From Litchfieldella rifensis (GTDB lineage: Bacteria > Pseudomonadota > Gammaproteobacteria > Pseudomonadales > Halomonadaceae): a stretch of DNA of 64,000 bases. The stretch spans positions 248,001-312,000 of the forward strand of contig NZ_JBHRUG010000027.1 of NCBI RefSeq assembly GCF_042646605.1, read 5' to 3'. The translations under genes were made by a program, and so were the position numbers. The notes below the pieces were generated by a model, which searched no databases, had not been told where the DNA came from, and saw only the letters and a program-made list of their open reading frames with translations. Below, piece after piece: positions 6,760-17,926 of this stretch. How positions within the stretch are numbered: position 1 is the stretch's first letter; every line of letters begins with the position of its first letter.

Positions 6760-8253
6760 ATGAATGCAGCTATGCTCAGAACCCCACTCGTTGTCGCCAT
6801 TGCTGCCGTCAGCCTGGGGGTGAGTGGCGTTGCCACCGCGGATGATGCCAGCCTGGAGCAGCGCCTGGCCGAGCTTGAGGCCCGCATCGCTGCTGCCGAG
6901 CAGCGTGCCGAGGTCGCTGAACAGCGTGCTGAATTGGCCGAGCAGCAGGCCGAGTCACGCCTCAGCGACGCAGAGGTCGAGGAGCGCTTGGCCAAGGTCG
7001 AGCGCCAGGCCAGCGGCGAGGAGGGATTCTCCTTCAATGCGTATGCCCGTTCCGGCCTGTTGATCGGTGAAGATGGCAAGAGCGCGGAGGGCGGTCCCTA
7101 CCTGACCCCGGCCGGTGGCCTGGGCGGCGCCGTGGGGCGCCTGGGTAACGAACCCGATACCTATGCCGAAGCCATTCTCAATTACCGTCAGACTTACGAT
7201 AACGGCGCCAAGGCCAAGTACACCACCATGCTGGCCGATGGCACCACCACCAGCAATGACTGGAACGACGACTCCAACCTCAACGTGCGCCAGGTCTATG
7301 CCGAGTTCAGCCAGTTGCCGAGCTTTACCGGGGCCTTCGAGAACGCCTCGATCTGGGCCGGCAAACGCTTCGATCGCGATAACTTCGATATCCATTGGCT
7401 CGACAGCGATTTCGTGTTCCTGGCCGGGACCGGGGCGGGGATCTACGACATGCAGTTCGCCGACAACTGGAAGTCGAACTTCTCGCTCTACGGCCGCAGC
7501 TTCAGCGAATTCCCCGTCAGCAGGGAAACCCCCGGCCTTACGGACGATACCGACAACCTGATTCTCACCACCAACAACTACTTCGGTAACTGGCAGTGGA
7601 TGATCAACGGCATGTCGGCGGCCGACAACGACGAGCGGGTACTCGACAGTGGCGAGTCGGCCGCGGATACCGGCGTGCACACCATGGTGGCCTATCATGG
7701 CGACAGCTTCTTCGGCATCAGCGAGGGCAATTTCAAGGTCGCCTTGTTGCACGGTCAGGGGCTAGGTGCCCAGGTCAAGGGCATCGGCAGCGATGGCAAC
7801 CTCACCGAGGACGCCACCGCGACACGCCTCGGCCTGTACGGTACCACCTACCTTGCGCCGCGCTGGCGCATCGCCCCGGCGATCCTGGCCGAAACCAGCA
7901 AGGACCGCTACGCCGAGGACGATGAGTTCCAGTGGTTCACTTTCAACACTCGCCTCGCCAACGAGATCACCCAGAATTTCGAGATGCAGTACGAGGCCAG
8001 CTACCAGTACATGGATCTCGACCAGGGAGCGGGCGGTAACGCCGCCAAGGGCGACTACACCAAGCTGACCATTGCGCCGACCTTCAAGCCTCAGATAGGT
8101 GGCTTCTGGCAACGACCGGAAATCCGCCTGTTCGCCTCTTGGAGCGACTGGGACGAGGAACTCAACGATTTCAGCGACAGCGACGCCTTCGGCAGCGAAG
8201 AGTTCACCGGCGGCCAGTGGACCTTCGGGGTGCAGATGGAGACCTGGTTCTAA
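6760..8253 (+). CDS. LamB/ScrY-like carbohydrate porin with N-terminal coiled coil
   Basis: 497 residues. A signal peptide (MNAAMLRTPLVVAIAAVSLG..., cleaved about residue 27, ...VATA-DDA) is followed by a coiled coil at about residues 30-80 (repeating LE/AEQRAE), as in ScrY-type porins, and then the maltoporin barrel: YARSGLLIG, RLGNEPDTYAEA, SIWAGKRFDRDNFDIHWLDS, GAGIYD. The C-terminus ends in Phe (QMETWF), required for outer-membrane assembly. Likely admits mono- or oligosaccharides across the outer membrane. Own promoter region with two LacI-type operators; placed after the dgo operon, it may serve that pathway, but the substrate is not known. Confidence 0.88.
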   Translation: MNAAMLRTPLVVAIAAVSLGVSGVATADDASLEQRLAELEARIAAAEQRAEVAEQRAELAEQQAESRLSDAEVEERLAKVERQASGEEGFSFNAYARSGLLIGEDGKSAEGGPYLTPAGGLGGAVGRLGNEPDTYAEAILNYRQTYDNGAKAKYTTMLADGTTTSNDWNDDSNLNVRQVYAEFSQLPSFTGAFENASIWAGKRFDRDNFDIHWLDSDFVFLAGTGAGIYDMQFADNWKSNFSLYGRSFSEFPVSRETPGLTDDTDNLILTTNNYFGNWQWMINGMSAADNDERVLDSGESAADTGVHTMVAYHGDSFFGISEGNFKVALLHGQGLGAQVKGIGSDGNLTEDATATRLGLYGTTYLAPRWRIAPAILAETSKDRYAEDDEFQWFTFNTRLANEITQNFEMQYEASYQYMDLDQGAGGNAAKGDYTKLTIAPTFKPQIGGFWQRPEIRLFASWSDWDEELNDFSDSDAFGSEEFTGGQWTFGVQMETWF

Positions 8254-8326
8254 TCAAGATTCGGACCATACTACAGGTAACGGCGACCCGGTCGTGTCGC
8301 GACGGCCGAGTCTCTGTTTCGATCTT

Positions 8327-8358
8327 TCCCCGTGGGCAGCGATGCCCACGGGGATTTT
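8327..8358 (+). terminator. Intrinsic terminator after the porin
   Basis: Perfect 12-bp stem TCCCCGTGGGCA (8327-8338) and TGCCCACGGGGA (8343-8354), loop GCGA, then TTTT. It ends the porin transcript before dnaB. Confidence 0.9.
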
Positions 8359-8449
8359 CCTGTCGGCGTGGCTTGCGGAGCATAGGGTGTGGCGCGGTGA
8401 TGGGGTAGAATGAGCCCGCTTCCCGTATTGCCGAAGGTCCTTGCCCGCC

Positions 8450-9838
8450 ATGAATGAATCTGTCGAGCTCGATCAGGAAACTGCCGCGCTGAAGGTGCCA
8501 CCGCATTCGCTGGAGGCCGAGCAGTCGGTATTGGGTGGCCTGATGCTCGACAATCAGGCCTGGGATACCGTTTCCGAACGCCTGGTGGCAGGGGATTTCT
8601 ACCGCTATGAGCATCGTCTGGTGTTCAATGCCATGCAGTCGCTGGCCGAGGGTGGGCACCCGCTGGATGTGGTGACCCTGTCCGAGGCACTGGAGAATCG
8701 CGACCAGCTCGATACCGTGGGGGGGCTGGCCTACCTGGCCGAGTTGGCCCGCAATACGCCTTCGGCGAGCAATATCCGCGCCTATACCGATATCGTTCGC
8801 GAACGGGCCACGCTGCGCAAGCTGATCCAGGCCGCCAACCAGGTCGCCGAAAGCGCCTTCAGTCCCCAGGGCCGGCCTGCCGATGAGCTGGTCAACGAGG
8901 CCGAGCGACTGGTGTTCCAGATCAGCGAAGAGCGCCCCAAGTCCGGTGGTCCCATCGGCATGAGCGAGTTGTTGGCCAAGGCGGTGGATCGCATCGACGA
9001 GCTGTTCAACATGCAGGGCCAGATGACCGGGCTATCCACCGGCTTCCGCGATCTGGATGATATGACCTCGGGTCTGCAGCCCTCGGACCTGGTGATCATC
9101 GCCGGGCGCCCCTCGATGGGCAAGACCACCTTTGCCATGAACCTGGTCGAGCATGCGGTCATCTCCAGCGACAAGCCGGTGATGGTGTTCTCCATGGAGA
9201 TGCCCGCCGATGCCCTGATGCTGCGTATGCTGTCGTCACTGGGGCGTATCGACCAGACTCGCGTACGCACCGGTCAGCTCGAGGACGAGGACTGGCCGCG
9301 GCTGACCTCGGCGGTCAACCTGCTCAAGGACAAGCAGCTGTTCATCGACGATACCGCGGCGCTGTCGCCCAACGAGATGCGTTCACGGATTCGCCGCCTG
9401 GTGCGCGAGCACGGCAATATCGGCCTGATCATGATCGACTATCTGCAGTTGATGCAGATCCCTGGCTTTTCCGAGAACCGCACCGGCGAGATCTCGGAGA
9501 TCTCGCGCTCGCTGAAGGGGCTGGCCAAGGAGTTCGGATGTCCGGTCATCGCCCTGTCGCAGCTCAACCGCTCCCTCGAGCAGCGGCCCAACAAGCGCCC
9601 GGTGATGTCGGATCTGCGCGAGTCCGGCGCCATCGAGCAGGATGCCGATGTCATTGCCTTCGTCTATCGCGACGAGGTCTATAATCCGGATAACCCCGAC
9701 AACCAGGGCCTGGCGGAGCTGATCATCGGCAAGCAGCGTAACGGTCCCATTGGCACCGTGCATATGGCGTTCATTGGCAAGTACACGCGCTTCGAGGATC
9801 TGGCCCCCGACAGCTATGGGCAGCATTTCGGCGAGTGA
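8450..9838 (+). CDS. dnaB: Replicative DNA helicase DnaB
   Basis: 462 residues from the ATG at 8450 (an in-frame TTG at 8441 is less likely). N-terminal DnaB domain at about residues 15-115 (PHSLEAEQSVLGGLM), linker, and RecA-like motor domain with Walker A AGRPSMGKTT at about 219-228, Walker B LIMIDYLQLM, and the arginine-finger region DLRESGAIEQDADVI. It unwinds the fork as a hexamer on the lagging strand. No intein or insertion is present. In many gammaproteobacteria dnaB follows the rpsF-rplI operon, and here the dgo cluster is inserted between them, an argument that the dgo block was gained at this locus. Confidence 0.98.
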   Translation: MNESVELDQETAALKVPPHSLEAEQSVLGGLMLDNQAWDTVSERLVAGDFYRYEHRLVFNAMQSLAEGGHPLDVVTLSEALENRDQLDTVGGLAYLAELARNTPSASNIRAYTDIVRERATLRKLIQAANQVAESAFSPQGRPADELVNEAERLVFQISEERPKSGGPIGMSELLAKAVDRIDELFNMQGQMTGLSTGFRDLDDMTSGLQPSDLVIIAGRPSMGKTTFAMNLVEHAVISSDKPVMVFSMEMPADALMLRMLSSLGRIDQTRVRTGQLEDEDWPRLTSAVNLLKDKQLFIDDTAALSPNEMRSRIRRLVREHGNIGLIMIDYLQLMQIPGFSENRTGEISEISRSLKGLAKEFGCPVIALSQLNRSLEQRPNKRPVMSDLRESGAIEQDADVIAFVYRDEVYNPDNPDNQGLAELIIGKQRNGPIGTVHMAFIGKYTRFEDLAPDSYGQHFGE

Positions 9839-9868
9839 GGGGTATCCCCGATCTCAGGAGCCAGAGAC

Positions 9869-9896
9869 TTGAGCCCGTGGGTATGAGGCTTATAAT
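9869..9896 (+). promoter_or_regulatory. Predicted sigma-70 promoter of the small gene at 9932
   Basis: TTGAGC (9869-9874), 16-bp spacer, perfect TATAAT (9891-9896), 35 bp before the ATG at 9932. Confidence 0.75.
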
Positions 9897-9931
9897 GCCG
9901 CCCCTCACTACAGGCATGGAGACGAGAGGAT

Positions 9932-10219
9932 ATGGCAGGCGGATTTCGGCGTGGCAAGCGCACCCCCAAGCTGGAAGCGCGCGGCGAACTGCAGGAGATC
10001 GAGCGTGAAGGTCCCTTCAAGGAGTGGCTGGGCATGCCGGATCTCTATCGCTATCGCTTGGTAGTGGACGGCGAAACCTACAGTTACCAGACCGAAGAGG
10101 CCGAGATTCCGGTACAGGTCGGTGACCGGGTGGTGTTCCGCTACAAGGAGACCAAGGCCGGAAAGTGGGTCGACCGCAATTCCCTTGGCAAGGCCATCGA
10201 TCCCTCCAGCTATCAGTAG
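9932..10219 (+). CDS. Small basic protein of unknown function
   Basis: 95 residues starting MAGGFRRGKRTPKLEARGE, with a basic N-terminus and a segment rich in short beta-like stretches (YRYRLVVDGETYSYQ, VGDRVVFRYKE). It looks like a small beta-barrel or SH3/OB-like protein, but I do not recognise the family and assign no function. It has its own consensus-like promoter (TATAAT at 9891) and a hairpin terminator just downstream (10282-10312), so it is a monocistronic, probably well expressed gene. Confidence 0.75.
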   Translation: MAGGFRRGKRTPKLEARGELQEIEREGPFKEWLGMPDLYRYRLVVDGETYSYQTEEAEIPVQVGDRVVFRYKETKAGKWVDRNSLGKAIDPSSYQ

Positions 10220-10281
10220 CCCGGGAACCTGATGGGTGGGATAGGGTCACATACCCAACATCGTATGGACATGACATTGTC

Positions 10282-10312
10282 ATAGGGCGCAGCCATGCTG
10301 TGCCCTATTTAT
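10282..10312 (+). terminator. Hairpin terminator after the small basic protein gene
   Basis: Stem ATAGGGCGCAG (10282-10292) and CTGTGCCCTAT (10298-10308) with one G-U pair, loop CCATG, then TTTATA. A perfect palindrome ATGACA-T-TGTCAT (10271-10283) abuts its left arm; it may be an operator for the next gene or chance. Confidence 0.65.
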
Positions 10313-10357
10313 ATACGGTGATCGCCAGTCGGTTTGGCCAATCAAGGGGAAGGATCC

Positions 10358-10660
10358 ATGGAACTAAGTGACTTAAAGGCCTTCGTCGGCCATCAGGACA
10401 ACTTCGAGATTCGCGTAATCACTCATGCCAGCAGCCGCTTTTACCAGATCGAGATGGAAGACGTGGAAGGCAACCGCCATATGCTGACCCGGCGTGGCAA
10501 GCCGATGCTATTCCGTTCGCTGGATGACGTCTACCTGGAGCTCAAGCGCAGCGGCATCCATCGTGCCTATCTCGTGCAGTACGATGCCCACGACGAGATG
10601 ATCGGGCGAGCAACCCACTATCGGGATCCGCTGACCTCGCGTATGCCGCTGGTGTTCTGA
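10358..10660 (+). CDS. DUF6482-like small protein
   Basis: 100 residues from the ATG at 10358, which has an A/G-rich ribosome binding site (aagggga, 10344-10350); a longer frame from 10334 is possible. It reads as a small alpha/beta protein: FEIRVITHASSRFYQIEMED, then RGKPMLFRSLDDVYLELKRSGI and YLVQYDAHDEMIG. The YDEM-like segment near the C-terminus and overall length match DUF6482 proteins of pseudomonads and halomonads as I remember them. Function unknown. It is not obviously in an operon with either neighbour. Confidence 0.75.
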   Translation: MELSDLKAFVGHQDNFEIRVITHASSRFYQIEMEDVEGNRHMLTRRGKPMLFRSLDDVYLELKRSGIHRAYLVQYDAHDEMIGRATHYRDPLTSRMPLVF

Positions 10661-10740
10661 TCGTTACCCATCGCGACCACACTTCCCAGGCCGCCGGTTC
10701 GTGTGCATGGCGAACGCGGTGGCGATCGTTCCTTGCTCAG

Positions 10741-10772
10741 AAGTTATACAAATGGCAGCGATAGTATAACTT
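10741..10772. promoter_or_regulatory. Perfect 9-bp inverted repeat upstream of hemH
   Basis: AAGTTATAC (10741-10749) and GTATAACTT (10764-10772), 14-bp spacer, centre-to-centre 23 bp, ending 67 bp before the hemH ATG. The right arm contains a -10-like TATAAC. Candidate operator or promoter region of hemH; the regulator is unknown. Confidence 0.5.
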
Positions 10773-10839
10773 GATTCCATCGATTTGCCTCCAGGCTGGT
10801 ACACTTCGCTCCTTGATGACTACGCAAGGAGCTCCACCC

Positions 10840-11829
10840 ATGCCCACCCCTCGATTCGGCGTACTGCTGGTCAACCTGGGAACCCCCGATGCCCCGACTC
10901 CCGAGGCGGTACGGCGCTATCTGGGCGAGTTCCTGTGGGACAAGCGCGTCGTCGACACCCCGCGTCCACTGTGGTGGCTGATCCTGCATGGGGTGATCCT
11001 GCGCTTTCGCCCGCGCAAGGTGGCCAGGGCCTACCAATCGGTATGGATGGCGGAGGGATCACCGTTGCTGGTGATCGGCCGACGCCAGCAACGCTCGCTG
11101 GCTGCGGCGCTGGAGCGCCGGCACGGTGAGGCGATCCCGGTAGAGCTGGCCATGACCTATGGCAAGCCAAGCATGGAGGAGGCCGGCCTCAAGCTGCGCG
11201 ATGCCGGTGTCGAACGCATTCTGGTACTGCCGCTATACCCACAGTTCTCGCGCTCCACCACCGCTGCAGTGTTCGATCGCCTGGCGCGAGCCCTCTCGGC
11301 ATGTCCGCACCTGCCGGAACTGCGTTTCGTGCGCGATTACCACGACCATCCGGCCTACGTTCAGGCATTGGCAGCGAGCATTCGCGACCATTGGCAGGCA
11401 CAGGGTGGTGAACGTGGCAAGCTGATGCTCTCCTACCACGGCATTCCCCAACGCTATGCCGAGCAGGGCGACCCCTATCCACGTCATTGCGAAACCACCA
11501 GTCGACTGGTGGCCGAGGCCTTGGGGCTTGGCGACGACGAGTGGCAGATGACTTACCAGTCGCGCTTCGGTCGCGAGGAGTGGCTCAAGCCCTACACCGA
11601 CGAGACGCTCAAGGCCTGGGCGCGGGAAGGGGGCGAGCGCGTCGATATCATCAGCCCGGCCTTCGCGGCCGACTGTCTCGAGACCCTGGAGGAGCTGGAG
11701 GAAGAGAATCGCGAAAACTTCGTTCAAGCCGGCGGCAAGACCTATCGTTATATCCCGGCTCTCAACGACCGCGCCGACCATATCGACCTGCTGGCACAGC
11801 TCGTCGGGCAGCATACCCAAGGCTGGTAA
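10840..11829 (+). CDS. hemH: Ferrochelatase
   Basis: 329 residues from the ATG at 10840 (MPTPRFGVLLVNLGTPDAP), the family's standard N-terminus, with aagga (10826-10830) upstream; the open frame runs 69 bp further 5' but into the inverted repeat. It inserts Fe2+ into protoporphyrin IX, the last step of haem synthesis, at the inner face of the membrane. The catalytic histidine is in SYHGIPQRYAEQGDPY, the second conserved region is FGREEWLKPYTDETL, and SPAFAADCLETLEELEEEN is the C-terminal family motif. Monocistronic; the neighbour downstream is convergent. Confidence 0.96.
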   Translation: MPTPRFGVLLVNLGTPDAPTPEAVRRYLGEFLWDKRVVDTPRPLWWLILHGVILRFRPRKVARAYQSVWMAEGSPLLVIGRRQQRSLAAALERRHGEAIPVELAMTYGKPSMEEAGLKLRDAGVERILVLPLYPQFSRSTTAAVFDRLARALSACPHLPELRFVRDYHDHPAYVQALAASIRDHWQAQGGERGKLMLSYHGIPQRYAEQGDPYPRHCETTSRLVAEALGLGDDEWQMTYQSRFGREEWLKPYTDETLKAWAREGGERVDIISPAFAADCLETLEELEEENRENFVQAGGKTYRYIPALNDRADHIDLLAQLVGQHTQGW

Positions 11830-11853
11830 GGGGCATGGCGCGAACGTCCAATG

Positions 11854-11942
11854 GCTACGAGCTACGAGCTACGAGCTACGAGCTACGAGCTACGAGCTAC
11901 GAGCTACGAGCTACGAGCTACGAGCTACGAGCTACGAGCTAC
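11854..11942. repeat. Heptanucleotide tandem repeat (GCTACGA) x12.7
   Basis: Twelve perfect copies of GCTACGA followed by GCTAC, 89 bp with no mismatch, between the 3' ends of hemH and mrpG. A 7-bp unit shifts frame on each copy; reading it gives the artificial peptide ELRATSY repeated. Not coding in my view. Probably a variable-number repeat prone to slippage. Confidence 0.97.
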
Positions 11943-11979
11943 AACTTGCCTTTGAATACACTGCTTCTTCCTTCTTCCC

Positions 11980-12372
11980 TCAGCCATGCCCCCTGTCGGG
12001 GTGTGGCACCGGCTTCTCGCCGGCATCCTGCTCGAGCAATTCCGACCGCTCGCAATGGGTCTCTTCGGCATGTTTGAGTTGCAGGTGTAGCCCGGTCTTG
12101 GCCAGCAGGTGCGCCGTCACCGGAGCGGTGATGAACAGGAACAGGGTGATCAGCATTTCCTGGACGACGGGCTGACTTTGAATCACCCAGAAATACAGCA
12201 TCGAGGCGATCAGCATGCAGCCGATCCCTAGGGTGGAGGCCTTGGTAGGGCCGTGCAGGCGCATGTAGAAATCGCGCAGGCGGACCATGCCCAGCGAGCC
12301 GATGAAGGTGAAGGCCCCGCCGGCGACCAGGAAAAAGGAGACCACGCCTTCCAGGATCACGTAATGGGTCAT
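11980..12372 (-). CDS. mrpG: Mrp Na+/H+ antiporter subunit G
   Basis: 130 residues from the ATG at 12372 (MTHYVILEGVVSFFLV). MrpG is a small three-helix membrane protein (about residues 5-28, 42-62, 67-88) of the multi-subunit cation/proton antiporter. LGMVRLRDFYMRLHGPTKASTLG is the conserved MrpG core. The C-terminal 30 residues are hydrophilic. Last gene of the mrpA-G operon, 20 nt after mrpF. It faces hemH, with the 7-bp repeat between them. Confidence 0.93.
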   Translation of the reverse strand: MTHYVILEGVVSFFLVAGGAFTFIGSLGMVRLRDFYMRLHGPTKASTLGIGCMLIASMLYFWVIQSQPVVQEMLITLFLFITAPVTAHLLAKTGLHLQLKHAEETHCERSELLEQDAGEKPVPHPDRGHG

Positions 12373-12392
12373 GTAGTGTTCCTCTCCTTGGC

Positions 12393-12662
12393 TTATTCGA
12401 TGATGTCGCCGCGCAGCAGATACTTGCACACCGCCACGGTACTGATGAAACCGAGCATGGCGATCAGCAATGCCGCCTCGAAATAGGTTTTGGTAGTGAG
12501 CCATAGCCCCATCAGCACGATCAGGGCAATGGAGGTGACATACATGGTGTCCAGTGCCAGCAGGCGATCGGGCATGCTCGGGCCGACGGCGAGGCGGTAG
12601 GCGTTCAAGGCCAGAGCCATCAGGATCAGCGCCAGACTGATATTCAGTGCCGTATCTAGCAT
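12393..12662 (-). CDS. mrpF: Mrp Na+/H+ antiporter subunit F
   Basis: 89 residues with three membrane helices, the usual MrpF size. Conserved segments are YRLAVGPSMPDRLLALDTMYV and FISTVAVCKYLLRGDIIE; the Pro-Asp-Arg in the loop after helix one is a family signature. Part of the hetero-oligomeric antiporter that exports Na+ for H+ uptake. It overlaps the end of mrpE by 7 nt. Confidence 0.94.
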   Translation of the reverse strand: MLDTALNISLALILMALALNAYRLAVGPSMPDRLLALDTMYVTSIALIVLMGLWLTTKTYFEAALLIAMLGFISTVAVCKYLLRGDIIE

Positions 12663-13153
12663 TCGTAGATCTCCTGGAGCGGCCGCTCGTAGCGTTCGCG
12701 AATTCTCTCAATCAGGGCCTTTTCATCGTCCATGTCCAGGACGTGGATCAGCAGGGTCTTGCCATCCAGGCGCAGGTTGGCAGAGACGGTGCCGGGCGTG
12801 AGGCTGATGGTATTGGCCAGCAGCGTGATCGGGAAGCTGTGTTTCAGCATGAGCGGGTATTCGACAAAGGCCGGGCGGGTGCGTCGCCAGGGCTTGATGA
12901 TGAGCCACGAGACCTGGAGGTTGGCGATGATGATGTCGAGCAGTGCCCGCAGTATGAAACGCAGTAGCAGCCAGGGCCTTTTGACCAGCGGCTGCTCGTC
13001 CCAGAAGCGTTGGGTCACCAGAGGGATGGCGATGCCCAGAGCGGTGCCGAGAAGGATATGGCCAAAGGCCAGGCTGTGTACCAGCAACAGCCAAACGATC
13101 AGCAGCAGTATCGACAATAACGGTGTAGGCAACCAGGAACGCGGCGTGATCAT
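12656..13153 (-). CDS. mrpE: Mrp Na+/H+ antiporter subunit E
   Basis: 165 residues. Two membrane segments near the N-terminus (LLSILLLIVWLLLVHSL, then a second at about residues 25-45), and the family core LRFILRALLDIIIANLQVSWLII and NTISLTPGTVSANLRLDG. MrpE supports assembly and activity of the antiporter. The ATG overlaps the mrpD stop by 4 nt, and its 3' end overlaps mrpF by 7 nt, indicating tight translational coupling. Confidence 0.95.
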   Translation of the reverse strand: MITPRSWLPTPLLSILLLIVWLLLVHSLAFGHILLGTALGIAIPLVTQRFWDEQPLVKRPWLLLRFILRALLDIIIANLQVSWLIIKPWRRTRPAFVEYPLMLKHSFPITLLANTISLTPGTVSANLRLDGKTLLIHVLDMDDEKALIERIRERYERPLQEIYEC

Positions 13154-14667
13154 GCATCACCTCCGGCAGCGGCTTCTGGCAGTATTGCCCGAATGTGCGG
13201 GGCGGGGCTGGACAGCTGCTCGGCCGTGGCTTGAGTGTAGTCACTGACTGGACCGGCGAGAACCATCAGTATCGGCGAGGCGCCAAGCAGCCATAGCACG
13301 CCGAACAACTGGCGTCGTGTCAAAGGGGTACGGTTGGGTTCACCTTCGTGACTGCGCCAGAACAGCGTCGAACCGGCACGCGACAGGGCGACCAGCGCAC
13401 ACAAGCTCGCACCCAGCAGGATAGGCCACAGCCAGAGCTGTTGAGCGGGCGATGCGGACTTGAGCAGCAGTACCTTGCCGATGGCGCCGGATAGCGGTGG
13501 CAGCCCGATCACGGCGATGGCACCGACGAAGAACAGCAACGCCAGCAGGCCAGCATTCTGCAGGGGCCGCCCCTTGACCAGGCGCGTGCTGGCCTTGCCA
13601 CGCTGCAAGCCGATCAGTTCGGCCAGCAGGAACAAGCCTCCTGTGACCAGGGTGGTATGGATGAGGTAGAAAAGCAGAGCGGATGTGGCCTGGGGCGTGC
13701 GCATGCCGATTCCGGCCAAGAGGGTGCCCACCGACACCAGTATCAGATAAGAGACCAGCAAACGCAGGTCGCGTGCCGCCAGCACACCGATGGCCGAGGC
13801 CACCAGTGTCGCCAGCGACAGCCACCACACCCAGGGCTGTTCCAGGGCCGCGAGCTCACCGGCATGCTCACCGAACACCAGGTGATAGACCCGCAGGATG
13901 GCGTAGATCCCCACCTTGGTCATGATCGCGAACAGTGCCGCCACCGGTGCTGGTGCCGCCGCATAGGCACGTGGCAGCCAGAAGTAGAGTGGCAGGATGG
14001 CGCCCTTGAGACCGAACACCACCAGCAGCAGCAGGGCGCCGGCACTGACCAGACCGGCGCGCTCGGGATCCAGCTCGGTAAGGCGTACGGCCATATCGGT
14101 CATGTTGAGGGTGCCGGTGGCACCATAGAGCACTCCGACGGCGATCAGAAACAGCGACGAACCGGCCAGGTTGAGTACGACATAGTGCAGGCCGGCCTGG
14201 ATGCGTGCCTTGCCGCCTCCGTGCATCAATAAGGCGTAGGAAGCCAGCAGCAGCACCTCGAAGAACACGAAGAGGTTGAACAGGTCGCCGGTGAGGAAGG
14301 CGCCGTTGATGCCCATCAGCTGCAACTGGAAGAGGCCGTGGAAGTTGCTGCCTTGCTCGTCGTCACCGGCGCAGGCGAATACCACGCAACCCAGTGCCAG
14401 CACCGAGGTGATCAATACCATCAGCGCCGAGAGACGATCGAGAACCATGATGATGCCGAAGGGGGGCTGCCAGTCGCCGAGGGCATAGTAGCTCACCTCG
14501 CCGCTCGATGCCTTGGCCACCAGAGAGATGGCCACCACCAGCAGCGCTGTGGTGGCACCGACGCCGATCACACGCTTGTAGCGGGAGGCACCGTGTCGGC
14601 TGCGCAGCAGGAAGACACCGACCACCAGGGGCAGCACGATGGGCAGGACGATCAAATGCTGGATCAT
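13150..14667 (-). CDS. mrpD: Mrp Na+/H+ antiporter subunit D
   Basis: 505 residues with about fourteen membrane helices, homologous to the NuoN/NuoM antiporter-like subunits of complex I. Characteristic segments are SALMVLITSVLALG, the conserved glutamate in NLFVFFEVLLLASYAL and the lysine-containing TM7 GLKGAILPLYFWLPRAYAAAPAPVAALFA. One of the two proton-translocating subunits. Overlaps mrpC and mrpE by 4 nt each. Confidence 0.97.
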   Translation of the reverse strand: MIQHLIVLPIVLPLVVGVFLLRSRHGASRYKRVIGVGATTALLVVAISLVAKASSGEVSYYALGDWQPPFGIIMVLDRLSALMVLITSVLALGCVVFACAGDDEQGSNFHGLFQLQLMGINGAFLTGDLFNLFVFFEVLLLASYALLMHGGGKARIQAGLHYVVLNLAGSSLFLIAVGVLYGATGTLNMTDMAVRLTELDPERAGLVSAGALLLLVVFGLKGAILPLYFWLPRAYAAAPAPVAALFAIMTKVGIYAILRVYHLVFGEHAGELAALEQPWVWWLSLATLVASAIGVLAARDLRLLVSYLILVSVGTLLAGIGMRTPQATSALLFYLIHTTLVTGGLFLLAELIGLQRGKASTRLVKGRPLQNAGLLALLFFVGAIAVIGLPPLSGAIGKVLLLKSASPAQQLWLWPILLGASLCALVALSRAGSTLFWRSHEGEPNRTPLTRRQLFGVLWLLGASPILMVLAGPVSDYTQATAEQLSSPAPHIRAILPEAAAGGDA

Positions 14668-15010
14668 TGACGATCCTCCCGGGATTCCTCGAGCTCGCCG
14701 CCGTCGACATGGTCGTTGCCCAGGTCGCCGCGTGCGCGCATCGACAGGATGACCACGAAGGCGGTCATGGAAAAGCCGATGACGATGGCGGTGAGCACCA
14801 GGGCTTGGGGCAGGGGGTCGGCATAGTCGTTGGGGCCGTCGATGATCACCGCACCGTCGGTGGTCAGCCCGCCCATGGAAAACAGGAAGAGGTTGACCGC
14901 GTAGGACAACAGTGTCAGGCCGACGACTACCGGAAAGGTACGCCCGCGCAGGGTCAGGTACAGCCCGCAGGCAGTGAGGGCGCCGGTGGTAATGGCATAG
15001 AGGCTTTCCA

Positions 15011-15011
<1 letters not shown>
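14664..15011 (-). CDS. mrpC: Mrp Na+/H+ antiporter subunit C
   Basis: 115 residues from the ATG at 15011, homologous to NuoK, with three membrane helices (YAITTGALTACGLYLTL; LTLLSYAVNLFLFSMG; PQALVLTAIVIGFSMTAFVVIL). The motif DPLPQALVLTAIVIG is diagnostic. Its ATG overlaps the mrpA stop by one base (TGATG), and its end overlaps mrpD by 4 nt. The last 20 residues are acidic and hydrophilic. Confidence 0.95.

Positions 15012-17926
<2,915 letters not shown>

Noticed and set aside
11854..11942. CRISPR array
   Set aside because: Units are 7 bp and directly abutting, with no spacers.
11487..12077. Frame containing the repeated peptide ELRATSY
   Set aside because: It overlaps hemH out of frame and then reads the 7-bp repeat; no independent coding evidence.
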